Assembly: GCF_029227915.1 (NCBI RefSeq)
Contig: NC_079878.1
Span: forward strand, 8,372,001-8,436,000
DNA length: 64,000 nt
From: Hydractinia symbiolongicarpus
Lineage: Eukaryota; Cnidaria; Hydrozoa; Anthoathecata; Hydractiniidae
Direction: 5' to 3'
In this document: piece by piece, positions 1 to 13,460 of the stretch
Position numbering within the stretch: the first letter of the stretch is position 1
Layout: the number at the start of each line of letters is the position of its first letter
Translations under genes and position numbers: made by a program
Notes under the pieces: model-generated
What the model saw: the letters and a program-made list of their open reading frames with translations, nothing else
Told to the model about the DNA's origin: nothing
The model's database searches: none

Positions 1-706
1 ACATCTGTTAATGTGGTGTACTATTACGGAGATTATTACGAATTTCGACTGTTATGGAGTTACTTGACGTAATTAAAACTGGAAAAATGATCTCCCACAT
101 TTTCAGCTTAACATTTATACTAAAAATATTTAACATGTTTTTTTAAATGAGCTTTCGGCTCTGACCACAGCCACGATCACATTCATATACTTTGTATGTA
201 GAAAAATATTGTATAAAATACTCTCCACATTCGTAAGAGAATAAATTAATCAACTGAATATATACAAAAGGCGCTGACATTATATTTCTATTTAGGCTCA
301 GTTTCTCTTGATCTATCAAAAGACTCTTTTTAATCTCCAAAATGTAGTTAACACGTACATATGCAAGAGCTGAAATATTGTCAAAGCACGCAGTGTGATC
401 GTACTAAGGCAAGTGCTCCCCAACTACTATGACATGTAGCAACCTTCTTACCAGTAAGGTACGAAACTCTAAGATGTTATTCCAAAGCTCTTACTTTCAA
501 GTAACGCACAGTCTTGTCCATACTTATCATATGAATCAGTTTGTTTAACATTTATACTGCTTCCATTTTGCCAGCAAAAGCGGTCGCCATTAATTAGGAC
601 AGATTTTCTAGCAGGTAAGTATTTTGGACATTTTTGGCAGTTGTCGGTGATTTCCAAATATGTATGTTCGCGTAAATAAGAAGCACAGTAATTGAAATTA
701 TAATAA
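1..706. other. non-coding, with two short Cys-rich minus-strand reading frames
   Basis: Two minus-strand open stretches carry several cysteines: 720-469 (CQKCPKYLPAR, FCW, DC) and 260-143 (YECGEYF, ECDRGCGQSRK). They might be exons of a secreted cysteine-rich protein, but no splice pair joins them in frame and I do not recognise the family. The ATG of the 106-codon frame comes from the adjacent repeat cassette. Confidence 0.25.
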
Positions 707-1045
707 CTAGTCGGTGGCCCGTGGAAATCCACTGGTTTGCCCGTTCTTTTTAAACCGCATAGCGTGCGTCTCGCTACTTTCGGTACCATTTTGCGTGACA
801 GACGGACGGACGTATACGGGTATTATAATATAGCTTAGTCGTTAGCCCGTGGAAAATCCATGGGTCTGCCCGTCCTTTAAATTTAACTGTTGCAACAAGG
901 GGAATAAAAATATAACGCATTTGATATTTGGGTTTCCGTAGCATGATTTTCTAACTCAGCGGGGGTAAAAATTTCGTGTTTCCGTAACGGGACACAGCTT
1001 TCGCGGACACACAGACAGACAGACGACGGTTATTATTAAAGAGAT
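707..1045 (+). repeat. two-module GC-richer repeat cassette, copy 1
   Basis: Module 1 runs from ACTAGTCGGTGGCCCGTGG to GACAGACGGACGGACGTATA. Module 2 starts TAGTCGTTAGCCCGTGG and ends GACGACGGTTATTATTAAAG. Both start with a CCCGTGGA...TCCA(C/T)GGG palindrome and end in a (GACA)n-like tract. Related cassettes lie at 3729-3980 and, inverted, at 17071-17605. Clearly a mobile or satellite-like family of unknown class. Confidence 0.7.
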
Positions 1046-3728
1046 GACTTGAACCTTTCTATGTAATACGTTTCTAGAAGAAAAAAAAATTCAACAATTT
1101 TGACCAAGATTCAAGCACAGGAAGCATTAAAAGCTTATATCTTGATTAAAATAAATCAGACAATGTCTGCATAACAACATGTTAGGATCACATGCTTCGT
1201 TTGTTGGAGAGACATTGGGAATGCGATTTGAGTGTGTTTTTAAACATGGTACCGCAATATCCACTATGAATTTATACCGTTAAAAATAATTAACTGGTTA
1301 ACATTCGTAGCCCAGATATATACATTCATTTAATTAAACAATATATATAGTGAAAGATTTAAAGAAATATTTCAGGATTTCTATAGCTTGCATGGATATT
1401 ATTTGGAAATAGGGAAGATTTTACTTGTCGAAGCACCCGTAATGTCCATATTTAGAGGTGGAAATTATATATTCACTGGTAGCGAATGTCATTTGCACTT
1501 GTTTTTAAGGCAATCTAGTAAAAAATTGGTGCTAAATTCTTTTCAACAGTTTTTCAGAGCATTTTCAAAAATATGTCGTGGGTTAAGGTGAAACTTACGG
1601 AAATGATGGAACCGCAGAAGTTAAAATGAAACAAGATGACTATACAGCTACGAAGCTGTGGAACCGATAATACGATGTTTATTTTCTTGCGATGTTTATT
1701 TTTCTTTTCTATCAATCTGCAATAGCTTATTGTAGGACAAAACCAGTAACTAATTTCTCCTACTCTCGTGTTCTCATATGTACATGAAGTCATTTTCTAA
1801 TCATCAACATATCGCTTAACAATAAAGATCTTAAGTCTCATATGCCTGCACCAGGTGATGCAAGACTAAAAATCCATTACAAGTTTATTCTCGATAGGGC
1901 ATCTTTTGATCTTGATCTTGAAATTAAAATATAGTCTTTTCATGTAATTTAATTTACAACATGCATCAGTGAAAAGAAGCTACTATAACCTATCAAATTT
2001 TATTAACCATTACCAGTCAGGGAGAAATTATAATTAGCATGTAATAGGATAGTTAGCCGGTGCAGGATAATTATTCGGAACGTGCAGTATTATAAGGCTA
2101 ATGATGTGCTAGAGACCTTTTTTGCTCTAAATTCCACACTTTTCTTTGGTATCGATCTTCCTTGAGTGTCTGCATTATATCGCCTGATTGTTAAGATTTT
2201 TATACCCAGGCATGCGAATCCCGTCAAAACGAAAACATTGAAGCTAGTGCATACGATTAGAATAAAATATTTTATCTGTTGATGTGTAACTAATACAATG
2301 AAGTATGATGCAAGGGGGAGGCTTTGTTAAGCATAGTATCGTAGCAAAAAATTGCACGAAATATTAAAAACTTGCGTTTAGCAGGTTATTAGAAAGTTTT
2401 CCACCTTTACTAATTACAATAAAACATATGAGACACAAAACATTTTGTGACATTATATTATCACAAAATCTATATATGCCTCTTTACACTTTCTTATGGT
2501 GGTTAGCTTCAGGTTGGTGAAGATAACACAAAGACAATTAATAAAGATGGCTGGCATAAAATGCAATATGCCAAACTAAATGGCAAACTTAGGAGAAAAG
2601 CACAAAATAGCTAGCTAGCAGCCGTCTGTCTATGGGTATCTACTGGACACTGACTACGTTAGCTGGTCTGCTATATACGTCAACCATAGCCAAAATAATA
2701 AAAATGATTTTACCAAGACATTCATGACTGAAAAATGTTATCGTATATCTATTAGCATATAGAAGTACAGAAAAAATACAAAGCATTTAAACAAAAAAGG
2801 TCAAGAAGAGATAATTCCCAAACCTGATCAATGCAACTTTTGAAATGGCAGATTAACCGTCAATTTTATTAACAACATCTGAAAGACGCATAATTTCAAT
2901 TAAAATTTCCAGAACATCAGGATTTTGTGCGAGCTTTTAGCCTAGAATAGAAGCTGTGCGTTCCACTTAAGGACCTCAGAAACCTCAAATCATCTATAAT
3001 TTAAATTCTTAAATTTCTCAATTTATATGATACAATTTTTTAGACGCTTTACACGGATTCACTTTAAACCTATTCATCTTGCGGTCTGAGTGACCCGGTC
3101 AAAGGTTGGAGGAATGGCCCAGCCCTGGAACTTCTAAACAAGCAAGGCGAATGACGTCAAGTGCTGTTTAACTTTATTACACCTCTTAATATAACATATG
3201 CACCTTAGAGAAAAGGCCACGCAAAATTGAAAAAAAACTTTATTGGGTATTTAACGCCCTCGTGATGTAATATTACTTTTTTAGGCCTATAAAGGGTACA
3301 AATTGAAGGGAATAATATATAAGCATCATTTAGTGGGTAAATAACTAGAATCGTATCCATTGTGACTAAGAGGGAGGAAATATTAGGTTTTATAACTTTC
3401 CCGCCTTACAATAAAGGGTGTCACTGTCCAACTGCTGGTACAGCATTTTTTTTTCATTAGTCATCGCCATATGGAATAAAACTCAGCTACGGCAAGTTCA
3501 AAGTACATTCTGCGAGGCAATCCTTTTTTTCCACATCCTAGTAGGGATCCCTACTAATTTTGTACCTTTTTTAACATCAGGATGGTTGTGTTGCTTTCCA
3601 TGGCTACTGCGAACATCGCTAAGTATATGACGTATATACCCCTGTTTAGACTCCTGTTCCACATATAGTATACACTTGTGCACTTTGAATATCAAATTAC
3701 TCAACTTTGACAGTAACATTATATTTTT
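1046..3728. other. intergenic, no gene seen
   Basis: AT-rich sequence with no supported gene. About 2470-2680 weakly resembles the dispersed repeat at 31450-31700 (GTTGGTGAAGATAACACAAA, then AGCTAGCTAGCAGCC). Short ORFs here show no recognisable domain. Confidence 0.4.
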
Positions 3729-3980
3729 ACCAGTCGGTGGCTCGTGAAAAAATCCACGGGCTCCCCGTCCTTTTTATACCGCATTGCGTGCGTCTCGCTA
3801 CTTGCCGTACCATTTTGCGCGACAGACAGACGTATACGGTTGTTATAACATAAACTAGTCGGTGGCGCGTGGATAAATCCACGGGTTCGCCCATCTTTTA
3901 TCGTGTTTTGTGCTTCCGTAACACGACTTTTTTCTCGCGCGAAAACAGCCAGACGGAATACGGCTATTATTAAAGAGATT
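3729..3980 (+). repeat. two-module repeat cassette, copy 2
   Basis: Same order as copy 1: CAGTCGGTGGCTCGTG, GCGTGCGTCTCGCTAC, a GACAGACAGACG tract, then CTAGTCGGTGGCGCGTGG and a second module ending GGCTATTATTAAAGAGA. Shorter than copy 1 through internal deletions. Confidence 0.7.
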
Positions 3981-6949
3981 ATGTTAACATTAATAAGAAA
4001 TTAATAATAAGAACGCACAATACATCACTAAAATAATAAGAATAACTACAATTCGTGATGTTGAGTTTATGAACTTTAGTAACGTTCAAGATTGAGGAAC
4101 ACCCGTACATAAGCATGAAACGTACTAACATCTTGCGGGTCCAACACGGGTCAAACAGGCAAATGTGCTGCTCGATTTTAAAGAAAGAAATTATGCAGCG
4201 ATCAAGAGATTTTCCAGGTTGTTAAGTAGTAAGAATTGAGTAATGCGAAATAAACAATACTTTGCTTACATTACACGCAAACCTTTACCACTGCTATACT
4301 GGACAAAAAACTCAATATATAAAATTGGGCAATAGCAAAAAGGGTAATGTTTCCCTTTTGTGAGACAGATAGACAGACAGAAAGACGTACGGCGAAAATT
4401 ATAACATACTAGACGGGGGTTAAGCTACAAGGAACTGTGGTCCTGGCGTTGAACGCCCAGTTTTGTGATAAACAAGAACCGTAAACTGTGCCACACATTC
4501 AGAAGTTTAAAAACTAATTGTGACAGCGGACCGAGTGCCTGGTACAGGTAAACCATTAGGCGTAATAACCTTGTCTAACGAAAACTTTACCACAACTATG
4601 GTTTATTTAAAAATACAGGTAACAGCCTGTCGTTAACACTGGACTGAGCGCTTAGTACACATTACGTTTCACACATGGATATAGGCGTAGTAAAGCCCTG
4701 TTTGCAAGAAACTTTATTGTAATTACAATTACAGCCCGTTTTTACACCGCCTACCTAAAAATATCACTCAGCAATTTTATTGTGCAGAATGAGTTTTCGA
4801 AATTCATTTTCAGTTTAAATAAAAACACATGTGAAAGTCTCTGTTATAATACAGCAAAAGATGTATCTAGCTATCTAACACTGCATTTACCATAAGGAAG
4901 ATTCTTTCAAAATTTTGTTGCAGCCACTGTATTTGGCTACCTTTACTTTGTAGCCAGAGATAACTAGCTAGCTGAACAGCAGTTGCAACCCCAGGTGCAG
5001 TTGAGTAAAAATCAGATTGGCGAAGATAACGAAAAAAATAGATAATATTGGTTAGGTAAAAGGTAAAATATTAAATTGAATAACACGCGTAAATAAATAG
5101 AAATGAATAAGGCTAGCTAGCTTGCTTTAGAATGGTCCCTCAAAATTTACGTAAGTAGCTAAAATCCTAAAACTGGTGGTTTATTATTTCTACGTGGCTG
5201 AAAACGGAACAAACTATATACTTTAGCATGTGAAACATGCAGAAAAAAAAACATTACATAAATAAAAAGCTCTTAGAAGACAACAATTGTCAAGCAGAGA
5301 CCTACAAACAAATACTAAAAACGACCACTTTCAAAATAAAATTGGTAGGCATGATTGGTTACTACACGCGGGCGATCAAAGCAAAGTCAGTAAAAATGCG
5401 TCACATTTGGTAATTCGTGCAAGTATAAAAATTTCGTGTGGCCGTGACACGACCATTTTGTTGCGGACAACGATCTACATGAGGCCTTGTAGAGTGAGAA
5501 AATACGCAGATGAAACCGTAGTATATTTTCTATGCTCAAATCAGTAATTATTTTCACCCTCACTGAATATCTAAATACTTAGACACAAATAAACTACTAA
5601 TCATTCTGAAAAGGGTAAAACTGAAGTGATGTTGAAAGGAACGTCAAAACGACTATCTCAGAAATTTTACTAACCTCACTGTGAATTACAGAGGCTATAA
5701 TAAACTATAAAGAACAACTCTTTAAACATCAACCAACACATCGAAAAAAACCTTAAAAACCAGCAGAGAGAATTCGACTTAACGTTACTTCAGTAGCATT
5801 TTAAATAAACTATCAGTTAATGACTTGGTCCGTTTTTACTTACTGCTCATTGGTCCATCTGGACCTCACCAATGATCAAATTAGTAAGTGCAAACATCTC
5901 AAATATTCATAATGAAGTGTCAAAGCAGTCATGTATTTTCGTTGAAAAGGCTTGGATGGAGAAGTTTGTTCAAAACTACTTTAAAAAACTGAGTCAACAC
6001 TAGGAACCCAAACAATTCTGTTTAACTACCGAAAGTGAACCCTACGACAGAAAAAAAGTTATTTAATGACACTTGGGCTCGTACCCAATGCCTTTTGCTT
6101 ACTGAGGTGCTGGGAACGAGTTTGGATCATACTCATAGCCATCTTTTTAGTGTCTTATATTCTTTTATATTAATTTCTTTTTACTTCTTTTATTTCATTA
6201 AACACTTTTACAGTTTCTTAGCCTTCGCAATTTTAATTTTGATGATAATATAATATTTACCAAATTATTGACATGCTCACTCACTTTGACATTATATCAG
6301 TTTATTAAACTTAAGTTTTTATCTTGTATCGATATTTCTAAATAAAATTAATAATAATTAGTATTTGTTACTTGAAAATTTCGTGCGTTGTTAGCACGAC
6401 TCCGTTTTGGCCGACATCGGTTATTGTTATAGAAACTGATAAAGTCAGAAAAGATTGTTTTCACGTCATCAAAAATATAAATATTCTTTTGCCGTATTTT
6501 CTCTATTTAACGCCCTGGGCGTTAATAAATTTTTTAAGATATTTAGGGGGAGGGCGTTAATTAGAGAGGGGCATTAATAAGAGAGGGGCGTTTATTATGA
6601 AAATGGTTTTTGACATGTTAGATATATTTACAAGATTTTTACAAAAATACCTTCCATCCTTCCAAAAACGACACCTCTAATGCCCCCAACTTCATCTAAC
6701 TAAAATAGAATTACGAATTATGAGATTCCCCTTATCCCTCTCATTATTCGCAATTAATTTAAGTAAATTTTTGTAAACTTTTGTAAACTTTTTTAACTTT
6801 TCTTGTTCTTGCGTGCTGTTCTTTGCTATGTACTGCAAAAGGTTGGCGTTAAGAAGTAAACAAAACCTGTGCAATAAAGAGTTAAGAAATATTAATCATA
6901 ATTGTCAAGAAAAAATAATTACAAAAATTCAGTACTCATTAGTTTTTCT
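3981..6949. repeat. intergenic with degenerate dispersed-repeat pieces
   Basis: 4400-5300 is a diverged copy of the family also at 30760-31720 and 52140-52620 (AATATCACTCAGCAA, GTTTAAATAAAAACACA, GCTAGCTAGC). Cassette-derived scraps occur at 4355-4415, 5425-5475 and 6372-6425 (AAAATTTCGTGTGGCCGTG). 6490-6600 holds GGGCGTTAATTAGAGAGGGG-like short tandem units. No gene supported. Confidence 0.5.
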
Positions 6950-7990
6950 TGTCTAGCTTTCCGTGACCGGTGTACTCTAGTGTCACAAACGATTTCCCCG
7001 TGTAAATTATTCAAATTGGATAATCATTAAATCTATAACTAAGTCATTAAGGATTATATTTAGATGTTTTTCAACTCTCATTATCTTATCTCTTCGAAGA
7101 TATTCTCACTGACAGGTTTTCGTGACCGTCGATTTAAATGTGTCACGAGATGGGACGAGCATTAGCAATTGACAATATAACAAAAAATAGTTTAGATATA
7201 TATCGGAACTTCATTAATACCCTTAGGCACTTCTATTGATATATTATTATGATATTTCAAGATAAAAAACAAGCGACAATATCCTGCCGATTTTTTGTAA
7301 TCTTTTTCTCATATTTGTTGGCATGATCTGAATGATATTGTTCTTATTATATTATGTTGGCATGCAATCATCTTGTTTAACCTAGGTGCTAGAAATCAAA
7401 TATATGATTAAAGCAGCATCGATAGAACTAATGAGTAAAATAATTAAGAACAAGTCAACATTTCAGGCGTCAACCCTAAAAAAGCTGTAACTTGAAACCA
7501 GGAAATTTAGTACGTAGATTATTCCACAATTTTGATAATCTCCCTGGCTAAAAATTTGGAGGAAGCACTCTCACTGCCGTAGATAGCAGTAATTTAAGGC
7601 TAGGTGATATTAACTAAGGAGATAATAAAAACATATAAAAGCATGGTTTTTGTAGTGCTTTTTGTGAACAAGAAAAATTAATGGCATGTTAATTTTGGGC
7701 TAAAGTTAAGTAAATGTCTAATTTGTACCACGTTGGATTTTTTTTTCTTGCATGTTTCTTCTTATGAACACATAAAAACAACGTAGAAAATAAATTATAT
7801 TTTTGTAGCAAATCAAAGAACAATGCACAATACACAGTATTGTGTTGATCAAGATTCTTCACAGGGTGTTTTTAGATAAATCGGTGTGTTGCTAAGCTTT
7901 GTTGGTCAATAAAGCATGGTATTAAGATAACGGTGTCATAAACATAAATATTCTCACAAGTTTTATCTGAATCAGAAGAATGAGCTTAGC
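6950..7990 (-). repeat. downstream block of the inverted duplication, dioA side
   Basis: Scattered but strong matches in inverted orientation to 38880-39520. Examples are the reverse complements of TCCCATCTCGTGACA, CCGATATATATCTAAAC, GATAAAACTTGTGAGAATAT and TTGTGCATTGTTCTTT, in the same order. It lies 3.3-4.4 kb past the dioA stop. No coding potential seen. Confidence 0.65.
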
Positions 7991-10900
7991 ATGGGACTGA
8001 AGTGTTCTTTTGCTTACTGAATACTACATAACTCATACACTACTCATGACAAAAATTTTTTATTTTTTTCGAGTTGAACTCAGCACATTTGGCAAGAACT
8101 GTGATTAATACGTACCTAATAACTTTATACATTGTTTTGCTTTCAATTGAAGATCATCATTTTCCCGCAGTTTTTTAAAAATTTGTACCTTAAGCTTGTT
8201 ATCCTTGTTATCATCCTGTATCCTTGCGATGTACTTAAGCCATATTATATACACGACCTGCATTATGTTTTAAATTTCAACCCACCAACAGAGCCATATT
8301 AGCCAAACAATATTTTGCAGGAAATTTGCGTCTGTGTTTTTTTTTCATTTATCGAAATTGTCTGATCTAAATATTTACCACCTAAAACACCACTGAAAAA
8401 AATCAGCTCAATCAATCGATTTTGAATTTATTTTCGTATGTATGGCCTAGGCAGGTCACGTGGTTTTTAGTTTTTTAAGGGCGTACAATACATTTAAGCA
8501 CTCACATGTCCATTAGTTCTTGAGCCATACACGTTAAAATTGTTTGCTTACCTATAATATAAGCAGTTTTGTTTTAAATAGTTTATGATGTTGTTGTTAA
8601 AATGGGTGTTTATTTTAACGTTTTGGGTCTAAGGATATGTTTCCCCATAGAATGGCGTTTTTTGCATCCGGCTTAGCCATGATTTTGGAAATGTTTTGAT
8701 TGTAAATCGGTGGTTGTAATTTAGTTCGTAGGAGAAATGTATTACATTGTGTTATGACTACCGATCGCACGTTGTTCCTAACTACAATGACACTAACTAA
8801 CACTACTAATTGAAGTTCTTTAAGTCTTCCCTGTCGCAGGAAAATTGATAAGGTTATTTTCAGTTGAGCGCAGTGAATTAGAAAATAAGTGTTTGCATAG
8901 CAAGTTCAAGTATTTTTAATTTAGATTTGTAATCATGACAGTTCACATAAAGGATGAGCAGTACATGAGCAATTGGAACTAAATATAACCCTGCTTAAAT
9001 AACACCACAGGTAATGAGCTATTTTTGTCACATATTAAAACAATGTGAGTTAAAAGAATATTTAAGAATTCTTTAACGCTTTTAGTAAGCAGAATATCGG
9101 ATATAGGAATTTTTTAGAATGATCTGTTAAGCTTTGATTGCGACATGACCTTTCAATTGGTCGCCATTTTATTTATAGCGAGTTAAGACACGATAATTTT
9201 TATATAGCAACAGGCTTATTAACGAGGAGACAGGATCAACCAGTATGCTTGACTGTACCTAATTAATCTGAAAATATCCATTTTTAGTCTCGTTTTGGAA
9301 CTTTTGGGGCGAGATTTTGCAAGCTAAAATACACATTCACTTCTTTAACGAGAAAATGCGCGAATTCGGAACTAGAATACCATTTTTAATTTTGTTTTAC
9401 CGTGGGTTAGATTTCTCACTTTCCCATCTCGGTAGTGAAGTATACCAAAAAGGCTAAAAAAGGCTATTAAGAGAGATCCCCTATGTTGACACGTTTTGTT
9501 TTCGTGAATTTTCGAATTGCCTACGATTTGGCATGTTCTTAAACTTCATATAATAAAAACAAGAACTAATGTAGAATGTTGACACATAAGCATCAGCAAA
9601 AACATCCCAACAACAGTTGTGAGTCTCTCAAAGAGCCTCTTCATTTCAGCACTTTTCGTAGGCTTCGCGCTACCAACAATGGAGTCAAAGTCCAATTTTT
9701 CTCACCGCGATAAAAAAAGATGGTATCCTAAATCTATAATCGCGTAGAAGAAATAAAGTAAGAATAATCGTTTCACAAAATTTTCTTGTTATCTTCAATT
9801 TTATGTTGATGAGCAAGCACGCGGAACTGCGTGGAGCTCTGTCATGTTTGTTTATGCGTACATACGATGTTATGCAACGCATACGGTGGGGTGACTGGTC
9901 TGATCTATCTGTTCTATGCTGTACAGACTCACCATTTTCACACTCCACAATGGATGCAAAATTAGTCAAAACAAAGATTACTCATCGACTGAATGAACTC
10001 ATCAACTGAATGAACATATTTTTAGAACAAAGTAAAAAACTTACCGCAAACCTTTCATGACATCATCCATCACCACCTACCTGGGCCCGTGGATCCACGT
10101 GCTGTAAGTGTAGATAAAAGGCTGTAAGAGGCCGTACTACTGCCTTTTGAGGTCTTTAAACGCAGTTCCAGCCTTTTAACGGCCTGGAATCAAAGACAAC
10201 GACCAGGGACATCGTAGTCCATTGAGACTAAAAGAGTAACAAACATCGCCATCTGCCTAGATGTCAAACCACGTGATTTTAGTGCATGGCCCTAATATTG
10301 TCACAACGCCTCCTACTTTAAGGAAATTTGGACGATACCGGTATTTTGTATGATTATGCGCCATTATTATTTTTTTATCAAGGATATTCTTGACAAGGCA
10401 AAGTGGAGAAATTAGTCGTGCTTTTTTATGTCAAAGGTTGCAATGACGCCACAAAGAATTATGTCCATATAAATTTCAAAAAAGGGGAAAATTTTGCACA
10501 AAATTTTTTCCAGAAATTTCATTGTTAAGTTTCATTAAAGTCGACAATTTTAAGTGACTCTTAAAAATTAGGGAAGGAAGTAAATTTAAAAATAGAAAAA
10601 TAACAGTTAAGGTCATATAATGGCATTCATTCAAAACAATCTAAAAGGACTATTAAAAATAGCATTAAATGTTGAATTTGTACGAGCTTTGATCTTACAC
10701 CACAATCATCACGTTTCTCATAATCACCACAATTAGAATTTGATTGGTACACAATTAAGGTCAATTAACCTCATTGTTGTAATTATAGAAGCGCCTAATC
10801 GCCGGTCCTTAAAGAGTCCTAGGAGGGCATTACGTTTTCTTCAAGTCACGCACAAATCAGCAAAGATATAGGGAAAAACGAACAAAAATGAGCTAAACGA

Positions 10901-10993
10901 GGGAAGCTAATAGATGGAAAATAAATAGTTAAATGAAAAATTGAATAAATAAATAAATGAATGAACACTCTGCATAATTATTTTACTATTTTA
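7991..10993. other. intergenic, downstream side of dioA
   Basis: No gene supported. 10100-10220 carries CTGTAAGAGGCCGTACTACT-type short repeats of a slightly GC-richer kind. The short open frames near 9685-10009 overlap each other on opposite strands and match nothing I know. Confidence 0.4.
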
Positions 10994-11070
10994 CGGAAAA
11001 TCAAACTACATCATATTTGTTTTAACAACTTAAAAATCGTTTTACAAACAAATAATCACAAAATCTTTCG
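10994..11070 (-). promoter_or_regulatory. SECIS element of deiodinase paralog A
   Basis: Hairpin in the 3' UTR, 242 nt after the stop, read on the minus strand. Helix I is formed by the GCGAAAGAT strand and a partly complementary GATTTTCCG strand. The SECIS core has 5' GTGA (11059-11056) and 3' TGAT (11013-11010), giving the tandem G.A pairs. Helix II pairs TATTTGTTT with AAACAAATA. An AAA run in the apical loop lies 12 nt after GTGA. A small extra stem AACGA/TTGTT in the apex suggests a type II SECIS. The same architecture lies after both other paralogs. The fold was judged by eye. Confidence 0.82.
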
Positions 11071-11311
11071 CAAAACCGTAAAAATATCCTCATAATAATT
11101 ATTACTATTACTTATATACATATTTATATATTTATAGACATATTTGCAAATATAGAAATAAAAAGGATTCTTATATAAGATTGATTGAATAGACAAGAAA
11201 ATTACAGGAACATTTTATGGTGCAAATTTTATGAGCTGAACCAAGATCAGGTCAATTATTAGTTTGAGAAGAACAACTAAAATGACAGGCAGTTTTTAAA
11301 AAATAAAGTTC

Positions 11312-12211
11312 TTAAGTATTCTTTACCAACCAAGTTTCAACTTCATCTAACGAATAACCAAACGGTCCCATTTTACCTTGGTATCTTACAGCATTGTCTT
11401 GTAGTACGTATAACCGTTCTGGATATGCAGAAAAAGCTTTGCAGATCTTGTTATCGAATGGATCTACGTACATAGGAATGTTGGGACACATACTCTGTAA
11501 CTCACTCGCAGCATTAATTCTATCGGAAATGTTATTTTGAGCTGGTAATAATCGTTGATGCTGAATAGAAAAAAGAAAAAGAAATAGAAGTATAACAAAG
11601 TGTCTTTTTTGCATTGCTAAAATAATTTTGAGATGAAACTATTCCTAAAGCAACTAAGAAAAGAATATATCCAGACTGGATACAAAATAAACTTTTACAG
11701 TAAAAAAAGTGTTTACCTTGACAATCCACCCATCCGCTGGGTGTGCTTCTTCAACATATATTATGGCGAAATCAACAATCCCTTGAAATTTTTCACAAAG
11801 ATCAAGAAATTGCTTCAATTCCGCCATGAATGGGGGTCAGCTACAGCTACCAAAGGAGATAACCAATGGAACACCTTTTCGTTGAATATCATTTAAATAT
11901 GCTTTTCGTGTTGTTGTTGTAGATAATTCTTGTTTAATCTGGAAAAGTGGCAAGTTAGGTACAATCGAATTGATCTTCAAGGGTTTTGAGATGTCCATTA
12001 ATATTTGTTTTACAAGAGTTTTGTACATTGGTTTTGTAAACAACGTGTCTTTGAAGTCATCATCTTTATCTGTTCTAGCTGCTGTCCTCATTGCTTTGTA
12101 TATCTTCTTTCTTGTGAAAGGTATGAGCACAGCAATTTTACCAACTCCAAACACCACCCCAACACCAAATTTAACCATCGGTTTCAAAACGATTTCTTTT
12201 TTCGTCGTCAT
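11312..12211 (-). CDS. iodothyronine deiodinase-like selenoprotein, paralog A (two exons)
   Basis: Two coding exons on the minus strand: exon 1 at 12211-11717 (165 codons) and exon 2 at 11560-11312 (82 codons plus TAA). A 156-bp phase-0 GT-AG intron separates them; total 247 residues. Codon 125 is TGA (11839-11837), followed by C, inside GVPLVISFGSCS-Sec-PPFM. This matches the deiodinase active site, where a selenocysteine follows a Ser-Cys-Thr/Ser motif. Downstream are the family signatures FAIIYVEEAHPADGW and ERLYVLQDNAVRYQGKMGPF. Residues about 15-33 form a hydrophobic N-terminal segment, the expected membrane anchor. Deiodinases are thioredoxin-fold membrane enzymes that remove iodine from thyroxine-like iodothyronines; the substrate in this animal is unknown. 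Ordinary translation would stop at TGA, so Sec insertion is inferred from the conserved 3' half and the downstream SECIS. The start is the first ATG (MTTKKEIV), which aligns with the other two paralogs. Confidence 0.9.
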
Positions 12212-12292
12212 GATAAAGAAGTAGGATATGAGTGCTGCCTCTCTTCACCCTTCGTCCTTCCCTCGTTTTGAACACATTCATGCAAGACAATG

Positions 12293-12457
12293 CTTTATAT
12301 AGGTTTTGAACAGGACAATCAAAAACTAATTCATGTCAAGAACAAAAGGTATTTCAAAATGGTTTAAAAAATGCGTTAATAAAAGATCATAATTAACCAA
12401 CATTGAGCGTAATAATCTGTATGTGTAATTAGATATACTGCTAAAGAATCACGCGAT
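12293..12457 (-). promoter_or_regulatory. core promoter of deiodinase paralog A (TATA plus shared upstream element)
   Basis: TATATAAAG (12301-12293) lies 90 bp before the ATG. ATCGCGTGATT (12457-12447) lies 156 bp upstream of the TATA box. Both match the position and sequence of elements before paralogs B and C. The 5' UTR would be short (about 60 nt) and intronless. The factor that binds ATCGCGTGAYT is unknown; the GCGTG core resembles bHLH-PAS sites, which is only an inference. Confidence 0.55.
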
Positions 12458-13194
12458 CAATCTGATAACCTACGCCCTGTTATCAACTGTATTGAAAATA
12501 ACAGATAATCGTACATACACTTTTCCTTACTAAGAAGCACTTGTTATTCAGTTTAAGGAAAATTTAAAAAAAGAGAAATAAATAAGAAAAAAAGCGCCTC
12601 TTCTGACAGAAAGAATAATACATTAAAAACGAAAAATTAAATCGCTAATTGAAGTCAATCAGGGATATTTGACAGGTAGTATGCCGCCCTAGTTGATAAA
12701 TAAATTGAACAATTAAAGCATATGTTTTCCATAATTGAAAGAATCTCCTGGTGCATTTTTAGGGAAAAAAATTATTATGTTTATACACATACCGAAGTAA
12801 TTTGTCAAAATAATAATTTTAATTTTTTTTTGTTTTTTCCAATATTTGCAAAATGATTTATGATTTGACACAAGAATTCGTTAGTCCTCCAAAAGAAAAA
12901 AAGTAAACAACAACAGCAACATTAACAACAACAATAACAAAAACAAAAACAAAAACAACAAAAACAAAACCAATTATCGCTATGGAAATATCGAGAATTA
13001 GGGCTAGGTGAATTTAAAAGTTTTTTAAAAATATACTTATTGCATTATGCCATTGACCCTGATTAATTTTGTTTACACGAACCTTAGGAATGAAACTTGA
13101 ATTAATAGAGCAGAGGTACCCGATTATTAGCGTTGTCTTTTATTTTTGACCTGAACGACCTTTTGTATTAAATTCTGAAATACCATCTAGCTTA

Positions 13195-13460
13195 GAACAG
13201 TTTCGTTCAATCGCGTGTGATTTTTTTCGCCAGATTATTTTTCCGATTTTATCGTCATGACAACTAAAGACAGCACATGGTAACTAATAGCATGTGGCAA
13301 GTCTGTGGCAAGTATAATAACACCATCTATTCCGATTTGCCATCCTTATATAGACATGCATGCTGTGTAAATACGAAATTGCTAGCAGGGATGGATTGAT
13401 TGAAGCACGATTTCCTGTTTACATAGGAAGAAAAATAACTAGTCAATTGGACAAAATTTG
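13195..13460 (-). repeat. upstream block of the inverted duplication, dioA side
   Basis: About 1.0-1.25 kb upstream of the dioA ATG. This block aligns, in inverted orientation, with 33640-33933 upstream of dioC. Shared stretches include TAGCATGTGGCAAGTCT, TTAGCAGGGATGG (GC in copy A) and GCACGATTTCCTGTT. Relative to each gene the orientation is the same, so the duplication included at least 1.2 kb of upstream DNA. It contains a TCACACGCGATTGA element (13220-13207). Confidence 0.7.
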
